From Puteibacter caeruleilacunae (GTDB lineage: Bacteria; Bacteroidota; Bacteroidia; Bacteroidales; Prolixibacteraceae), in the NCBI GenBank assembly GCA_005217565.1, contig SJCO01000004.1, positions 434,001 through 498,000 of the forward strand: a stretch of DNA of 64,000 nucleotides. The letters are read 5' to 3'. A program made the position numbers and the translations under genes. The notes beneath the pieces are model-generated. The model saw only the letters and a list, made by a program, of their open reading frames with translations. It had not been told where the DNA came from and searched no databases. Positions 24,911 through 33,907 of this stretch are shown here, one piece after another (position 1 is the first letter of the stretch; each line of letters begins with the position of its first letter).

Positions 24911-27274
24911 ATGGCACCCCAGAGAATCAAATATATACTCCTCTTGTTAAGCCTTATTATCGGCTTAAAAGCACAAAGTCAAGTAAAGACATCCATTTCT
25001 GGATATATCACAGACGAGCAGGAAGCTCCCTTGTTTGGAGCCACAGTATTTCTTAGTGGAACATCGCTAGGCGCTTCGACTGATGAACAAGGATTTTACA
25101 CGATAAGCAATATCACCCCTGGCACCTACAACCTTACTGCTAGTTATATAGGATATGAGTCACAAACACAATACAACATCCAAATAAAGTCGGTGGGAAA
25201 CCAGCTATATTCATTTACATTAATTGCAAAATCAGAGACACTTGATGAGATACAAGTGAGTCCTGATCAAAATGTTATCAGTCGCCCACGAGAGACACCA
25301 CTATCAACACAAACGCTTACAGCAACAGAAATTGCAACATATCCCGGTGGAAACAATGACGTTGTGAGTGTTGCACAATCGCTGCCAGGAATATCCCCCT
25401 CTGTGGGAGGTTTCCGTAATGACCTGATTATTCGTGGAGGTGCTCCCAACGAGTCGGTTTATTATCTCGATGGCATGGAGATTCCACACATCAATCACTT
25501 TAGTACTCAAGGTAGCTCTGGCGGACCTGTAGGCTTGTTAAATATTGCCTTTGTAGATAACGTTACACTTGCAACGTCAGCCTTTGGTGCACATTACGAT
25601 AATGCGCTTTCGGGAGTTTTACAGTTTAAACAGCGAGAAGGAAATCCACGAAATACAAATACCAACATACGAATCAGTGCCAGCGAAACTGCGCTGACAC
25701 TTAATGGCCCCTTGTTCAAGGGAAACAAGGAAGTTAGTCGCACTACCTATATTATTTCTGCGCGTAGAAGTTACCTACAGTTTTTGTTCGAGCTAATCGG
25801 ACTTCCTATTCGCCCTGATTATTGGGATTATCAGTATAAAATAACACATCAAATTGATGACTATAATTCGCTCTTATTTCTTGGAGTAGGATCAATCGAT
25901 GATTTTACTATTGAAGGATCAGACGATCTTGAACCTGATGCTCAATCAATTTTAGAGCAGGCACCTTTCATAGAGCAAAGAACCAACACAACCGGAATAA
26001 TGTGGAAGCATCGTTTTAAAAATAACAAAGGATACATGCACACCACTGTCAGTAATAATTTCCTTAATAACAACTATTCGAGGTATCGTGATAACGAGAC
26101 AAAAAGTGATCAATTCTTTATGAATGATTCCCGAGAAAATGAAACCAAGCTTCGTTATAAACTTGCACTATTTCACCAAGACTGGAAATTTACGACTGGT
26201 TTTAACGTTCAGCATAGTCATTATACCAATGAAACCTTTGATGATAATTTCGGAATCAATTATGATACTGAGCTCAATTTTATGAAGTATGGTGTTTTTG
26301 CCAATGCTACACATTCCTTTTTTGAAAACAGACTCGACTTAACACTAGGTATGCGTCTAGATGCAGACAGCTATACTTCAGGCAACTCGTTATGGTCAAC
26401 CTTCTCGCCACGGTTGGCGCTATCTTATGAGTTCATTCCCGATTGGAAACTTAATGCAACAGTTGGCCGTTATCATAAGCTTCCTCCATACACTATATTG
26501 GGATTTCAGGAAGGAAATACATTCGTCAATAAGGATGTAAAATATACAAGGAGTGATCACTATGTTATCGGACTGGAACATGTGATGAGTCCGGCTTCCA
26601 GTATCAGTCTTGAAGGATTTTATAAGAAGTACAACCACTATCCTGTTTCTTTAAAAGATCAGATATCGATGGCCAATAAAGGAGCTGATTTCAATATTCT
26701 GGGAAATGAAGCTGTTGAAACTGTAGGCTTAGGACGCAGTTACGGATTGGAATTCCTTCTCCAGCAGAAGCTTACAAATAATTTCTATGGGATATTCTCG
26801 TACACTTTCTTCTATAGCGAATTTACGGGATTAGATCGCCAGAAATACAGACCATCAACATGGGATAGTCGTCACTTAATATCATTTACTGGAGGTTATC
26901 AACTAAAAAAGAATTGGGAGATTAGTGGAAGATTACGCTTTGCAGGAAAGACTCCATATGCGCCTGTAGATAAACAAGCCTCAATTCCAACCTACCCTGA
27001 TCTTGTTCTGAATTACGATCAGTTAGGAACAGTAAAGATGGATGTATTTAACCAGCTAGACGTCCGCATCGACAAGAAATGGAACTTCCGAAAAATGTCA
27101 CTGGATCTATTCTTTGAAATACAGAATGCGCTAGGAACCTCAACACCTGAGCCACCAGAACATGCATTAGTCCGCGATGATTCAGGTAATGTGATAACGC
27201 CTATCCAAATTGAAGAACTAGAACCAGAAGAAGGATCTATGATTCCTGTTATTGGATTTTCCATAGATTTTTAA
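24911..27274 (+). CDS. TonB-dependent outer-membrane receptor (no STN domain)
   Basis: 787 residues. Signal peptide (MAPQRIKYILLLLSLIIGLK, AQSQ), carboxypeptidase-regulatory-like sandwich (ISGYITDEQEAPLFGATVFL), plug (NNDVVSVAQSLPGISPSVGG, LIIRGGAPNESVYYLDGMEI) and a barrel ending IPVIGFSIDF. It lacks the SusC-specific features and no SusD follows, so it is a smaller receptor of the kind used for siderophores, cobalamin or oligosaccharides. It lacks STN and has no sigma/anti-sigma neighbours, which is consistent. The ligand is unknown; the GH43-like gene upstream hints at a sugar. Its leader lies in a palindrome. Confidence 0.9.
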   Translation: MAPQRIKYILLLLSLIIGLKAQSQVKTSISGYITDEQEAPLFGATVFLSGTSLGASTDEQGFYTISNITPGTYNLTASYIGYESQTQYNIQIKSVGNQLYSFTLIAKSETLDEIQVSPDQNVISRPRETPLSTQTLTATEIATYPGGNNDVVSVAQSLPGISPSVGGFRNDLIIRGGAPNESVYYLDGMEIPHINHFSTQGSSGGPVGLLNIAFVDNVTLATSAFGAHYDNALSGVLQFKQREGNPRNTNTNIRISASETALTLNGPLFKGNKEVSRTTYIISARRSYLQFLFELIGLPIRPDYWDYQYKITHQIDDYNSLLFLGVGSIDDFTIEGSDDLEPDAQSILEQAPFIEQRTNTTGIMWKHRFKNNKGYMHTTVSNNFLNNNYSRYRDNETKSDQFFMNDSRENETKLRYKLALFHQDWKFTTGFNVQHSHYTNETFDDNFGINYDTELNFMKYGVFANATHSFFENRLDLTLGMRLDADSYTSGNSLWSTFSPRLALSYEFIPDWKLNATVGRYHKLPPYTILGFQEGNTFVNKDVKYTRSDHYVIGLEHVMSPASSISLEGFYKKYNHYPVSLKDQISMANKGADFNILGNEAVETVGLGRSYGLEFLLQQKLTNNFYGIFSYTFFYSEFTGLDRQKYRPSTWDSRHLISFTGGYQLKKNWEISGRLRFAGKTPYAPVDKQASIPTYPDLVLNYDQLGTVKMDVFNQLDVRIDKKWNFRKMSLDLFFEIQNALGTSTPEPPEHALVRDDSGNVITPIQIEELEPEEGSMIPVIGFSIDF

Positions 27275-27334
27275 TGCAGCCAATTCCGGCCCCTCTTAAT
27301 CAGCTTGAATCCCATTATGGATTAAATGATAGTT

Positions 27335-28426
27335 CTATTCAATTCTTTGTGCACAAATTCCATTTAGCGGACACGTGTCACATTTAGGCGATTTCAAACA
27401 GAAAGCTTTTGCATGTTCTACAATCAATCCGTGATATTGTCTGTAAACATCTAAGCGATTCGGAACAACACCCTCAATCATCCCCCTAAACTCATCATAA
27501 TCGGTTGGTACATCTACACCCACCCGATGAAATATACGGCGTGTGTACGCATCAATTACAAAACTGGTTTTATTCAGGGCATAGGTTAAAATACTATCTG
27601 CTGTTTCTCCTCCCACTCCGTTAATGGACAATAATTCCTCTCGTAATCTATCACCATCGACTTTCCTTGCCTCATCGATAGCATAGCTATATTGCTTAAA
27701 CCAAGCACATAAAGACTTCAATTTCTTCGCCTTCTGATTGTGATACCCACTTGGACGAATGAGCTCTGCTAACTCCTCATTATCTATCTTTTCGATTCTT
27801 GCAGGTGTCAGATTTCCATTAAAATTAGACAGTGCACACTCTACATTCTTCCAGTTGGTATTTTGAGTTAGAATAGCACCAACCATCATCTCAAAGTCAC
27901 TCGATGCTGGCCACCAATTCAGAGGACCGTAATATTCCTCTAATTGATCAAACACTTTGGTAATAGTCTCCAATTCAAGCAAATGTTGCTTCACCGGCAA
28001 TCCATATGCATATCCCACCAGTTTTTTGTTAGCACCAATAACACGATGACACGGAACAATAATTGGTATAGGATTCTTATTGTTTGCCATACCTACGGCC
28101 CTTGATCCCTTGGGATTTCCAATAGCAACAGCCACATCCTTATAAGTATAAGCTTCACCATATGGAATCCTGCATAGTTCACCCCATACTTTTCGCTGAA
28201 AATCAGTTCCCTGAGGATTTAATTTTAGATCAAACGCTTTTCGTTCACCACTGAAATACTCGTTCAATTGTTGTTTTACCTCTTGAAATAATCCATCATC
28301 TCTTATCCAGTCCTTATCTATTGAAAACTCTTTAGTATTATTGTCAACATATAAGTGTGTTAATCCGTCTTTATTTCCAACCAAGACAATCGGTCCGATA
28401 GCCGATTTAAATATCGTATAATGCAT
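27335..28426 (-). CDS. Fusion: O6-alkylguanine-DNA alkyltransferase plus HhH-GPD DNA glycosylase (MagIII-like)
   Basis: 363 residues from ATG 28426 (AAAGG just upstream). The N-terminal half (1-155) is an Ogt-type alkyltransferase: DFQRKVWGELCRIPYGEAYT, SRAVGMANNKNPIPIIVPCH with acceptor Cys126 in PCHRVI. The C-terminal half (about 160-363) is an HhH-GPD glycosylase: FEMMVGAILTQNTNWKNVE, hairpin LLSINGVGGETADSIL, catalytic Asp292 in FVIDAYTRR, and an iron-sulfur-type Cys cluster (343, 349, 352, 358). The usual endonuclease III lyase Lys is replaced by Glu (GVGGETA), as I recall for the 3-methyladenine glycosylase MagIII. The protein would thus repair both O6-alkylguanine and N-alkyl purines. 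It is a standalone gene convergent with the TonB receptor gene. Confidence 0.92.
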   Translation of the reverse strand: MHYTIFKSAIGPIVLVGNKDGLTHLYVDNNTKEFSIDKDWIRDDGLFQEVKQQLNEYFSGERKAFDLKLNPQGTDFQRKVWGELCRIPYGEAYTYKDVAVAIGNPKGSRAVGMANNKNPIPIIVPCHRVIGANKKLVGYAYGLPVKQHLLELETITKVFDQLEEYYGPLNWWPASSDFEMMVGAILTQNTNWKNVECALSNFNGNLTPARIEKIDNEELAELIRPSGYHNQKAKKLKSLCAWFKQYSYAIDEARKVDGDRLREELLSINGVGGETADSILTYALNKTSFVIDAYTRRIFHRVGVDVPTDYDEFRGMIEGVVPNRLDVYRQYHGLIVEHAKAFCLKSPKCDTCPLNGICAQRIE

Positions 28427-28634
28427 CCTTTCAAATTTTTGATGCTCAAAGATACGGTCAATGTGTAATAGCAACAACCGAAAAATGGACAAGTAATTTT
28501 GTTATTGCATCATTGCTTGCTTTCCACTGAGGTAAAAGTTTTGAGCGGAAATAATAATTAACAAAGCTGAATCAATATATTCTATAATCCTGATAATTTT
28601 AACTTTAATAGAATCATTATGATTTTTTTTTCAT

Positions 28635-28642
28635 TAAGTTTG
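28635..28642 (+). promoter_or_regulatory. Candidate -7 element (TAAGTTTG) for the T9SS propeller gene
   Basis: A perfect TAnnTTTG box 43 bp before the ATG. No TTG element is seen at the expected distance. Confidence 0.4.
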
Positions 28643-28684
28643 TTTAACATTAAATAAATTGATTAACAATAACGAATAGTTTTC

Positions 28685-31081
28685 ATGTTTAGAACAACCA
28701 TTTTCTCCTTACTAATCCTCTTTCTTTCAATTTTATCCGTAAAAACCTTTGCTCAATCTCAATATGAGGATCCTGAACTTCTGGTATTAAATGACATGAT
28801 TCATGATATGAAGGTAACCAGTGACCGAATTTATTTGGCTACCGACCTTGGTCTTGATATCAGAGATTGGAACTATAAACTCATTAAGCATTATGATTCG
28901 TCGAATGGACTGTTGGGTGATTCTATCAGGCATTTACAATTGGTGGGCAATAAGCTCTATTGCGGAGCATATAACCAAGGAATTAGTATACTTGAAGGGG
29001 ATCAGATAACTAATATCCCCAATAAAGAGTTAAAAGATTTTTTCTATGCAGACTCACAAGGGAGAATATTCGCAACGAACAAAGATATTTGGAAGTATAA
29101 CCAAATCTCAATTTATGATAACGGCCAGTGGTCTTTACAGGAAGATGGACCATTTGACGGACATCTAGAATGCTTTCTTGAAGATAAAGACAAAAACATT
29201 TGGATTGCCTCCAATAACCAAATATCTAAATACAATACATCTTCGGGATGGCAGATCTGGGATCTTAAAGATTCTGATTTGCTCTATGATTCATCAAAAA
29301 TACTTCAAAATGCAAACGGTGACATCTATGTGGGCAGTTCAAGAGGTGTTTTAAAATTTGTCGATAATGATTGGTCTCTAGTCTACAAAGGGAATATAAA
29401 AGATATGGCCCTCGACAAAAATGGGATTTTATGGCTTGCTGCTCATGACTCAGGACTCATTAAATTATCGGGAAATACAGCTACCTCATATAGTTACGAT
29501 CAAGGTCTAAATGTTTACTCCAATAGATTCATACGGATAGATAAATCAGGAAATATCTGGTGTGGTGGCGATAACAAAATATACAAATTCGACGGGCAGC
29601 ATTTTACACAACATCTTCCATTTAATGAAGCCAAATATGTTTATATATATATGGTGCAGACAGTGGACGATGATATATGGCTTTATTCCAGTCTTCAAGG
29701 TGTCTCCCATTACAATCAAAAAATGTGGACTATTCATCGAGATAAAAATGAACTTGATCTAATCAAAATTTCTGATTACTTAATTGACAATGATGGCAAT
29801 ATGTGGTTTGCAGGTGTTGGAGGTGTTGCTAAATACGATGGATCAAAGTACAAAACATATGGAGAAACAAATTCTTCATACACTCCCATTAGCTCATCAT
29901 CATTACTGCTTGACGATGATGGTTCAATCCTGATAGGTTCTGAACAAGGGCTATTCAGACATAAAGATGGTAATTTTATCAAATTATCAAACTCATACAA
30001 CAATACCCATATCAATGATATCATGAGGGCACCTAACGGAAAAATACTTGTTGGGACTGATTATGATCTTTGGGAATACCGTGATAATGAATTTCATATT
30101 TATCTGATAGAAGGTATGCGTGAGGCTCATAAATTCTATGTTGCCGATAACAATAAGGTTTGGGTTAACTTTAACCGAGATGTCTGGATGCCATATCATA
30201 CTGACGAGAACACCTGGACATGGGAGTACGGACAGTCTCCCGTTTTTACAGATCAATCAGGAACTGAATGGGCAATTCAATACTCGACCTTATTTTATCG
30301 CAAAGGTGGAGGTGAGTGGATTAATACCAATCAATATCCGGTTAAGGAAATGATAAAAACCAAAGAAGGTATGTTATTCGCATCAATCTGGAACTCTATA
30401 GGACTAGTAAGTTGTAATGATGGGTTAACTACCCCTGTAATGAGTGATGTAACACTATACGGGCTTAAAGAACTCTCAAACGGAGATATCTATTTCAGTA
30501 CCTACAGTGGTCTTTTCAGAATGAAGAGAATCAATAATGCGCCTTCATTTATAACGGAAACTGCCGATCAAGAGATGCGAAGGACTGAACCTTTTGAATA
30601 TACTTTCGAGGCAACTGATGAAGATGATGATGAACTGATATTTTCCATCAAAGAGGCTCCGGAATGGCTTTCTTTGCAAATCGGAGATGACGGCACCTGT
30701 ACTCTAAATGGAACACCATCAGAGGCAGGCGACTATGAGGTTTCAATAAAGGTGTCGGATGGCTACCTGACTGATGTTCGATCATTTACAATACATGTAG
30801 ATTTTGCAACTGGCTTAAAGGAACAATCTATTGACGCAACCGTCAGCATGAGCCCTAATCCTACAAAGGATTATATTAATGTTGAGATTACAGACCCTAC
30901 AGTTACAATTAGTCAAATAAAACTGGTATCAATAACAGGCCAGACAGTGATGACTCAAAATATTACTGATAATAAGAATATTCATACGCTGTATATTTCA
31001 CACCTACAATCGGGAATTTATATTGTAGTACTACAATCAGCTGAGCAAGATATAATCACAAAAAAGATAATAAAACAATAA
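28685..31081 (+). CDS. T9SS-exported two-component-propeller protein with Ig-like domain
   Basis: 798 residues. A signal peptide (ends near TFAQSQ) is followed by about 12 propeller repeats of Reg_prop type (DKDKNIWIASNNQISKYNTS, DKNGILWLAAHDSGLIKL, DNDGNMWFAGVGGVAKYDGS). A putative Ig/cadherin-like domain comes next (about 620-705; ATDEDDDELIFSIKEAPEWL, LNGTPSEAGDYEVSIKVSDG). The end is a type-A T9SS sorting domain (SMSPNPTKDYINVEI, LQSGIYIVVLQSAEQDIITK). It has the sensor fold of hybrid regulators but no membrane helix or DNA-binding part, so it should be a secreted or surface-held binding protein. Partners unknown. A strong terminator follows. Confidence 0.88.
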   Translation: MFRTTIFSLLILFLSILSVKTFAQSQYEDPELLVLNDMIHDMKVTSDRIYLATDLGLDIRDWNYKLIKHYDSSNGLLGDSIRHLQLVGNKLYCGAYNQGISILEGDQITNIPNKELKDFFYADSQGRIFATNKDIWKYNQISIYDNGQWSLQEDGPFDGHLECFLEDKDKNIWIASNNQISKYNTSSGWQIWDLKDSDLLYDSSKILQNANGDIYVGSSRGVLKFVDNDWSLVYKGNIKDMALDKNGILWLAAHDSGLIKLSGNTATSYSYDQGLNVYSNRFIRIDKSGNIWCGGDNKIYKFDGQHFTQHLPFNEAKYVYIYMVQTVDDDIWLYSSLQGVSHYNQKMWTIHRDKNELDLIKISDYLIDNDGNMWFAGVGGVAKYDGSKYKTYGETNSSYTPISSSSLLLDDDGSILIGSEQGLFRHKDGNFIKLSNSYNNTHINDIMRAPNGKILVGTDYDLWEYRDNEFHIYLIEGMREAHKFYVADNNKVWVNFNRDVWMPYHTDENTWTWEYGQSPVFTDQSGTEWAIQYSTLFYRKGGGEWINTNQYPVKEMIKTKEGMLFASIWNSIGLVSCNDGLTTPVMSDVTLYGLKELSNGDIYFSTYSGLFRMKRINNAPSFITETADQEMRRTEPFEYTFEATDEDDDELIFSIKEAPEWLSLQIGDDGTCTLNGTPSEAGDYEVSIKVSDGYLTDVRSFTIHVDFATGLKEQSIDATVSMSPNPTKDYINVEITDPTVTISQIKLVSITGQTVMTQNITDNKNIHTLYISHLQSGIYIVVLQSAEQDIITKKIIKQ

Positions 31082-31083
31082 AC

Positions 31084-31120
31084 AAAAGGGGTATCCATAG
31101 TTGAATTGGATACCCCTTTT
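31084..31120. terminator. Bidirectional intrinsic terminator between convergent genes
   Basis: AAAAGGGGTATCC (31084-31096) pairs perfectly with GGATACCCCTTTT (31108-31120), loop 11. T-tracts follow on both strands, serving the propeller gene (+) and the sulfatase gene (-). Confidence 0.9.
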
Positions 31121-31143
31121 TATTTAAACTTCTTTACTATCAA

Positions 31144-32670
31144 TTATACTTCATCAGGCCAAGGAGCAACTTTCCCTGACTCTTTATATGTAGGTCGTTG
31201 AGCATCTACACTTCTTAGATAGTTACCTAGCTGCTTGGCTAACTTCTTAACCATTTTAGGATTTTCTTTAGCCAGGTTATTTTGCTCTCCAATATCTTCT
31301 TTGATATTAAATAGATCAAAATGCTGGTCTTTATACCAATAAACCAACTTCCAGTCGCCATTGCGCACTGTACTAGTAGCACCGATACCAGGTCCTGTTG
31401 GTCCCCAGTTATTTGGGAAGTGCCAGTAAAGGCTACGTCCTTTAGCTGTAGTTCCTTTTTCTGTAAGCATTGGTACAAAACTCTCTCCATCAATAGGCTG
31501 AACAGTTTTATATTTCTTCACTCCAGCCATTTCAAGGATTGATGGGTAGAAGTCCTCAATCATCAAATAATCGTTACACTTACTCTTAGGACGCACTTTC
31601 CCTGGCCACTTTACAATCATAGGCTCGCGAATTCCGCCTTCATAAGCCGATCCCTTTCCACTATTCAACGGACTGTTATGCGTATGCTGCTCACCAGCTC
31701 TTGGTCGCAAACTAAATCCGCCATTATCTGACATGAACAGGATAATGGTATTATCATCTAAATCATTATCATCTAAATATTTCTGCAAGTCCATTAAACT
31801 CTTATCCATTGCCTCAACCATAGAAGCATACTTCGCTTCTGATTGTGGCAAGCCCATATCGATATATTTCTGATAAAAACGACGATCGGCCATCAAAGGA
31901 ATATGCACAGCATAATGCGCCATATAAAGATAGAATGGTTTGTCTGTCGCCCTGGCTTTGTCAAGGGCCTTCATTGCTTCAATGGTCATCGCCTCTGTAA
32001 TAAAGATCGAATCGCCATGATACTTCTCCAGACCTGGCACCCCCCAAGGCTGAGTATGACCACCCTTTTCTTTATTTCCAAAATTCTGTTCACCTAAGTA
32101 ACTTCCTAAACCACCTGCGGCATGACCAGCAATGTTAACATCAAAACCACACGTTAAAGGATCCTCTCCAGGAGTATTCATAGCTCCAAAGTGCGCTTTA
32201 CCACAGTGAATTGTAAAATAACCATTATCCTTTAACACCTGAGGAAGCATTGTTGCATATGCTGAGTTCTCAATTGAATCAGTTGGCTGCAATCCATTCA
32301 CATTCCACTTAGGATAAGAAAGCACTTTACTCTTACCATCAACCGAAGCATTACGACGCAATGTCCAGTTAGTTACCCTATGGCGAGCTGCATTCATACC
32401 ACTCATCAAACTTACACGAGTTGGTGAACACACTGCACAAGCATAAGCTTGAGTGAACATCATTCCTTCAGAAGCAAGACGCTCCATCCCTGGCGTGTTG
32501 TAACGCTCATTAAACTCAGTTTTCTCTTTCCAGAATGGCACAGAGGTATCTTGCCATCCCATGTCGTCAACCAAAAAGAAGATGATATTTGGTTGTTCTT
32601 TTGGCTTTTCTTTGCATACTCCCATAACAGGCAAAAACAGCCCTAAGTATGCTAACCATTTCTTTGTCAT
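31144..32670 (-). CDS. Sulfatase (type S1, Cys-type formylglycine)
   Basis: 508 residues with a signal peptide. Metal-site Asps lie in NIIFFLVDDMGWQDTSVP (Asp35, Asp36), and the modification motif is CSPTRVSLMSG (Cys81, C-x-P-x-R), which must be converted to formylglycine by a maturation enzyme not in this window. Later blocks are HCGKAHFGAMNTPGEDPLTC, NTIILFMSDNGGFSLRPRAG and YEGGIREPMIVKWPGK. It removes sulfate esters from carbohydrates in the periplasm. No SusC/D or hydrolase gene is operonic with it, so its substrate is not evident; the sulfur exporter module lies about 8 kb away. A terminator follows and a 598-bp gap precedes it. Confidence 0.94.
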   Translation of the reverse strand: MTKKWLAYLGLFLPVMGVCKEKPKEQPNIIFFLVDDMGWQDTSVPFWKEKTEFNERYNTPGMERLASEGMMFTQAYACAVCSPTRVSLMSGMNAARHRVTNWTLRRNASVDGKSKVLSYPKWNVNGLQPTDSIENSAYATMLPQVLKDNGYFTIHCGKAHFGAMNTPGEDPLTCGFDVNIAGHAAGGLGSYLGEQNFGNKEKGGHTQPWGVPGLEKYHGDSIFITEAMTIEAMKALDKARATDKPFYLYMAHYAVHIPLMADRRFYQKYIDMGLPQSEAKYASMVEAMDKSLMDLQKYLDDNDLDDNTIILFMSDNGGFSLRPRAGEQHTHNSPLNSGKGSAYEGGIREPMIVKWPGKVRPKSKCNDYLMIEDFYPSILEMAGVKKYKTVQPIDGESFVPMLTEKGTTAKGRSLYWHFPNNWGPTGPGIGATSTVRNGDWKLVYWYKDQHFDLFNIKEDIGEQNNLAKENPKMVKKLAKQLGNYLRSVDAQRPTYKESGKVAPWPDEV

Positions 32671-33268
32671 AGTTGTTAATTTTTGAAGAAGATGCTAAAG
32701 TACCAAATAATTTTGGGAAATAACACTGATCTCCTTTTTATGAATCCTTGCAACCAAAAGGACTACACAGGACATTGTCAGAACTAAATTCGATTCTGTT
32801 TTTTTAAGAGATCGAATAATAATCTTTATAAATTCAATTTGATAGTTTTCCAAATCATTCATTAGTTGTTAAGTCAAAATATCTGCTTGAGGCTAAGATA
32901 GAATTTTTCCATACAGTGAAAAATTTATAGAAGAAAGATATCTTTCAAACGAACACAAAAAAAATGCCCAATAATTAAGATATTAAAACAACCAGTAGTG
33001 TCACACTAAAATTAAGCAATGACAGTGAGCCTTTTTGTAAATACAAGATACCACAAAGTATTTAAAGATAATACATGACACTCAAGCAAATGCCCTCTAA
33101 AACTCAATTTTAACATCATAAAACTCACATTCTGAACCAATATTTATATAATTAGAAAACTCTTTATACTTGACTTAAATAAGAAATGACACATGGTTCA
33201 TCTATTTTGTTTAATGTTATGTTGTAAGTCCACTCATATTTATATACTTTCGCAGCAAACATGTTGAG
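32671..33268. other. 598-bp divergent intergenic region, AT-rich
   Basis: No gene is seen. It holds the perfect 14-bp palindrome GAAAGATATCTTTC (32933-32946) and, just upstream, a 7-bp inverted repeat ATTTTTC/GAAAAAT around 32903-32924. The sigma-gene promoter lies at the right end. A TACTTTAG box upstream of the sulfatase could be its -7 element, but no TTG was found at the right distance. Confidence 0.5.
33222..33252 (+). promoter_or_regulatory. Bacteroidota-type promoter of ECF sigma gene
   Basis: TTG at 33222-33224, 20-bp spacer, TACTTTCG at 33245-33252 (one mismatch to TAnnTTTG), 16 bp before the ATG. Confidence 0.6.
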
Positions 33269-33799
33269 ATGACTAACTATTCCTCAATTTCCAGTGCATT
33301 TAAAAATCATTATCCTTCACTAATACTATATGCTGTTAAGTGGGTAAAAGATGAAGATCTTGCTAAAGATTTAGTTCAAGCAGTTTTTGTAAAATTACTA
33401 GAGAAATCCGAAAGAATAATGATTATAGATTACAGACCATATCTTTATAAATCTGTTAGAAACCAATGCATTGAACATTTAAGAAAGAACTCCCCCAAAG
33501 ATAACATCGAAGATATAGACCATAGTACGATAGCTTATTTTAGCGATCCAATTGAACAATCAGAATTTGAAGCTTATGTATTTGGTTTAATTGACAAACT
33601 CCCTCCAGCTACAAAAAGAATATTTAAACTAAATCGTTTTGATGGTTTAAGCAATCAAGAAATTGCTGATCATCTTCAGATATCAAAACGAACAGTTGAA
33701 CTACAGATCAGTAACGCATTAAAACTTTTGAGAAAAGAATTATTTAAATCCTCAGATAAAATTCATAATTTATCACAATTCTTATACCTCCTATTTTAA
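33269..33799 (+). CDS. ECF RNA polymerase sigma factor
   Basis: 176 residues. Region 2: DLAKDLVQAVFVKLLEKSER, YLYKSVRNQCIEHLRKN. Region 4: LPPATKRIFKLNRFDGLSNQ and EIADHLQISKRTVELQISNA. ATG 33269 is chosen because the ATG at 33261 meets TGA after three codons. It is the first gene of the sigma-FecR-TonB(STN)-DUF4249 set and of the same subtype as the factor at 13079. It is short but complete. Role inferred: turning on the three genes downstream when the receptor is occupied. Confidence 0.92.
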   Translation: MTNYSSISSAFKNHYPSLILYAVKWVKDEDLAKDLVQAVFVKLLEKSERIMIIDYRPYLYKSVRNQCIEHLRKNSPKDNIEDIDHSTIAYFSDPIEQSEFEAYVFGLIDKLPPATKRIFKLNRFDGLSNQEIADHLQISKRTVELQISNALKLLRKELFKSSDKIHNLSQFLYLLF

Positions 33800-33877
33800 A
33801 CTCATTATCAACACCTTAACAACACACTCTTCTTTTTTTTCAATAAATTTAAGTTTTTATCTATGTGTTTGCTCAAT

Positions 33878-33885
33878 TAGTTTCG
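33878..33885 (+). promoter_or_regulatory. Candidate sigma-dependent promoter box of fecR (TAGTTTCG)
   Basis: The same octamer, at the same distance (30 nt to the ATG), as at 14202-14209. It is followed here by TCTT, giving a CGTC-like end that ECF promoters often carry. Confidence 0.4.
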
Positions 33886-33907
33886 TCTTTATAGAAAAGG
33901 CAACAGT

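Noticed and set aside
27275-27334. Terminator between the convergent TonB receptor and repair-fusion genes
   Set aside because: Only a 5-bp dyad (AATCC/GGATT) without T-tracts was seen.
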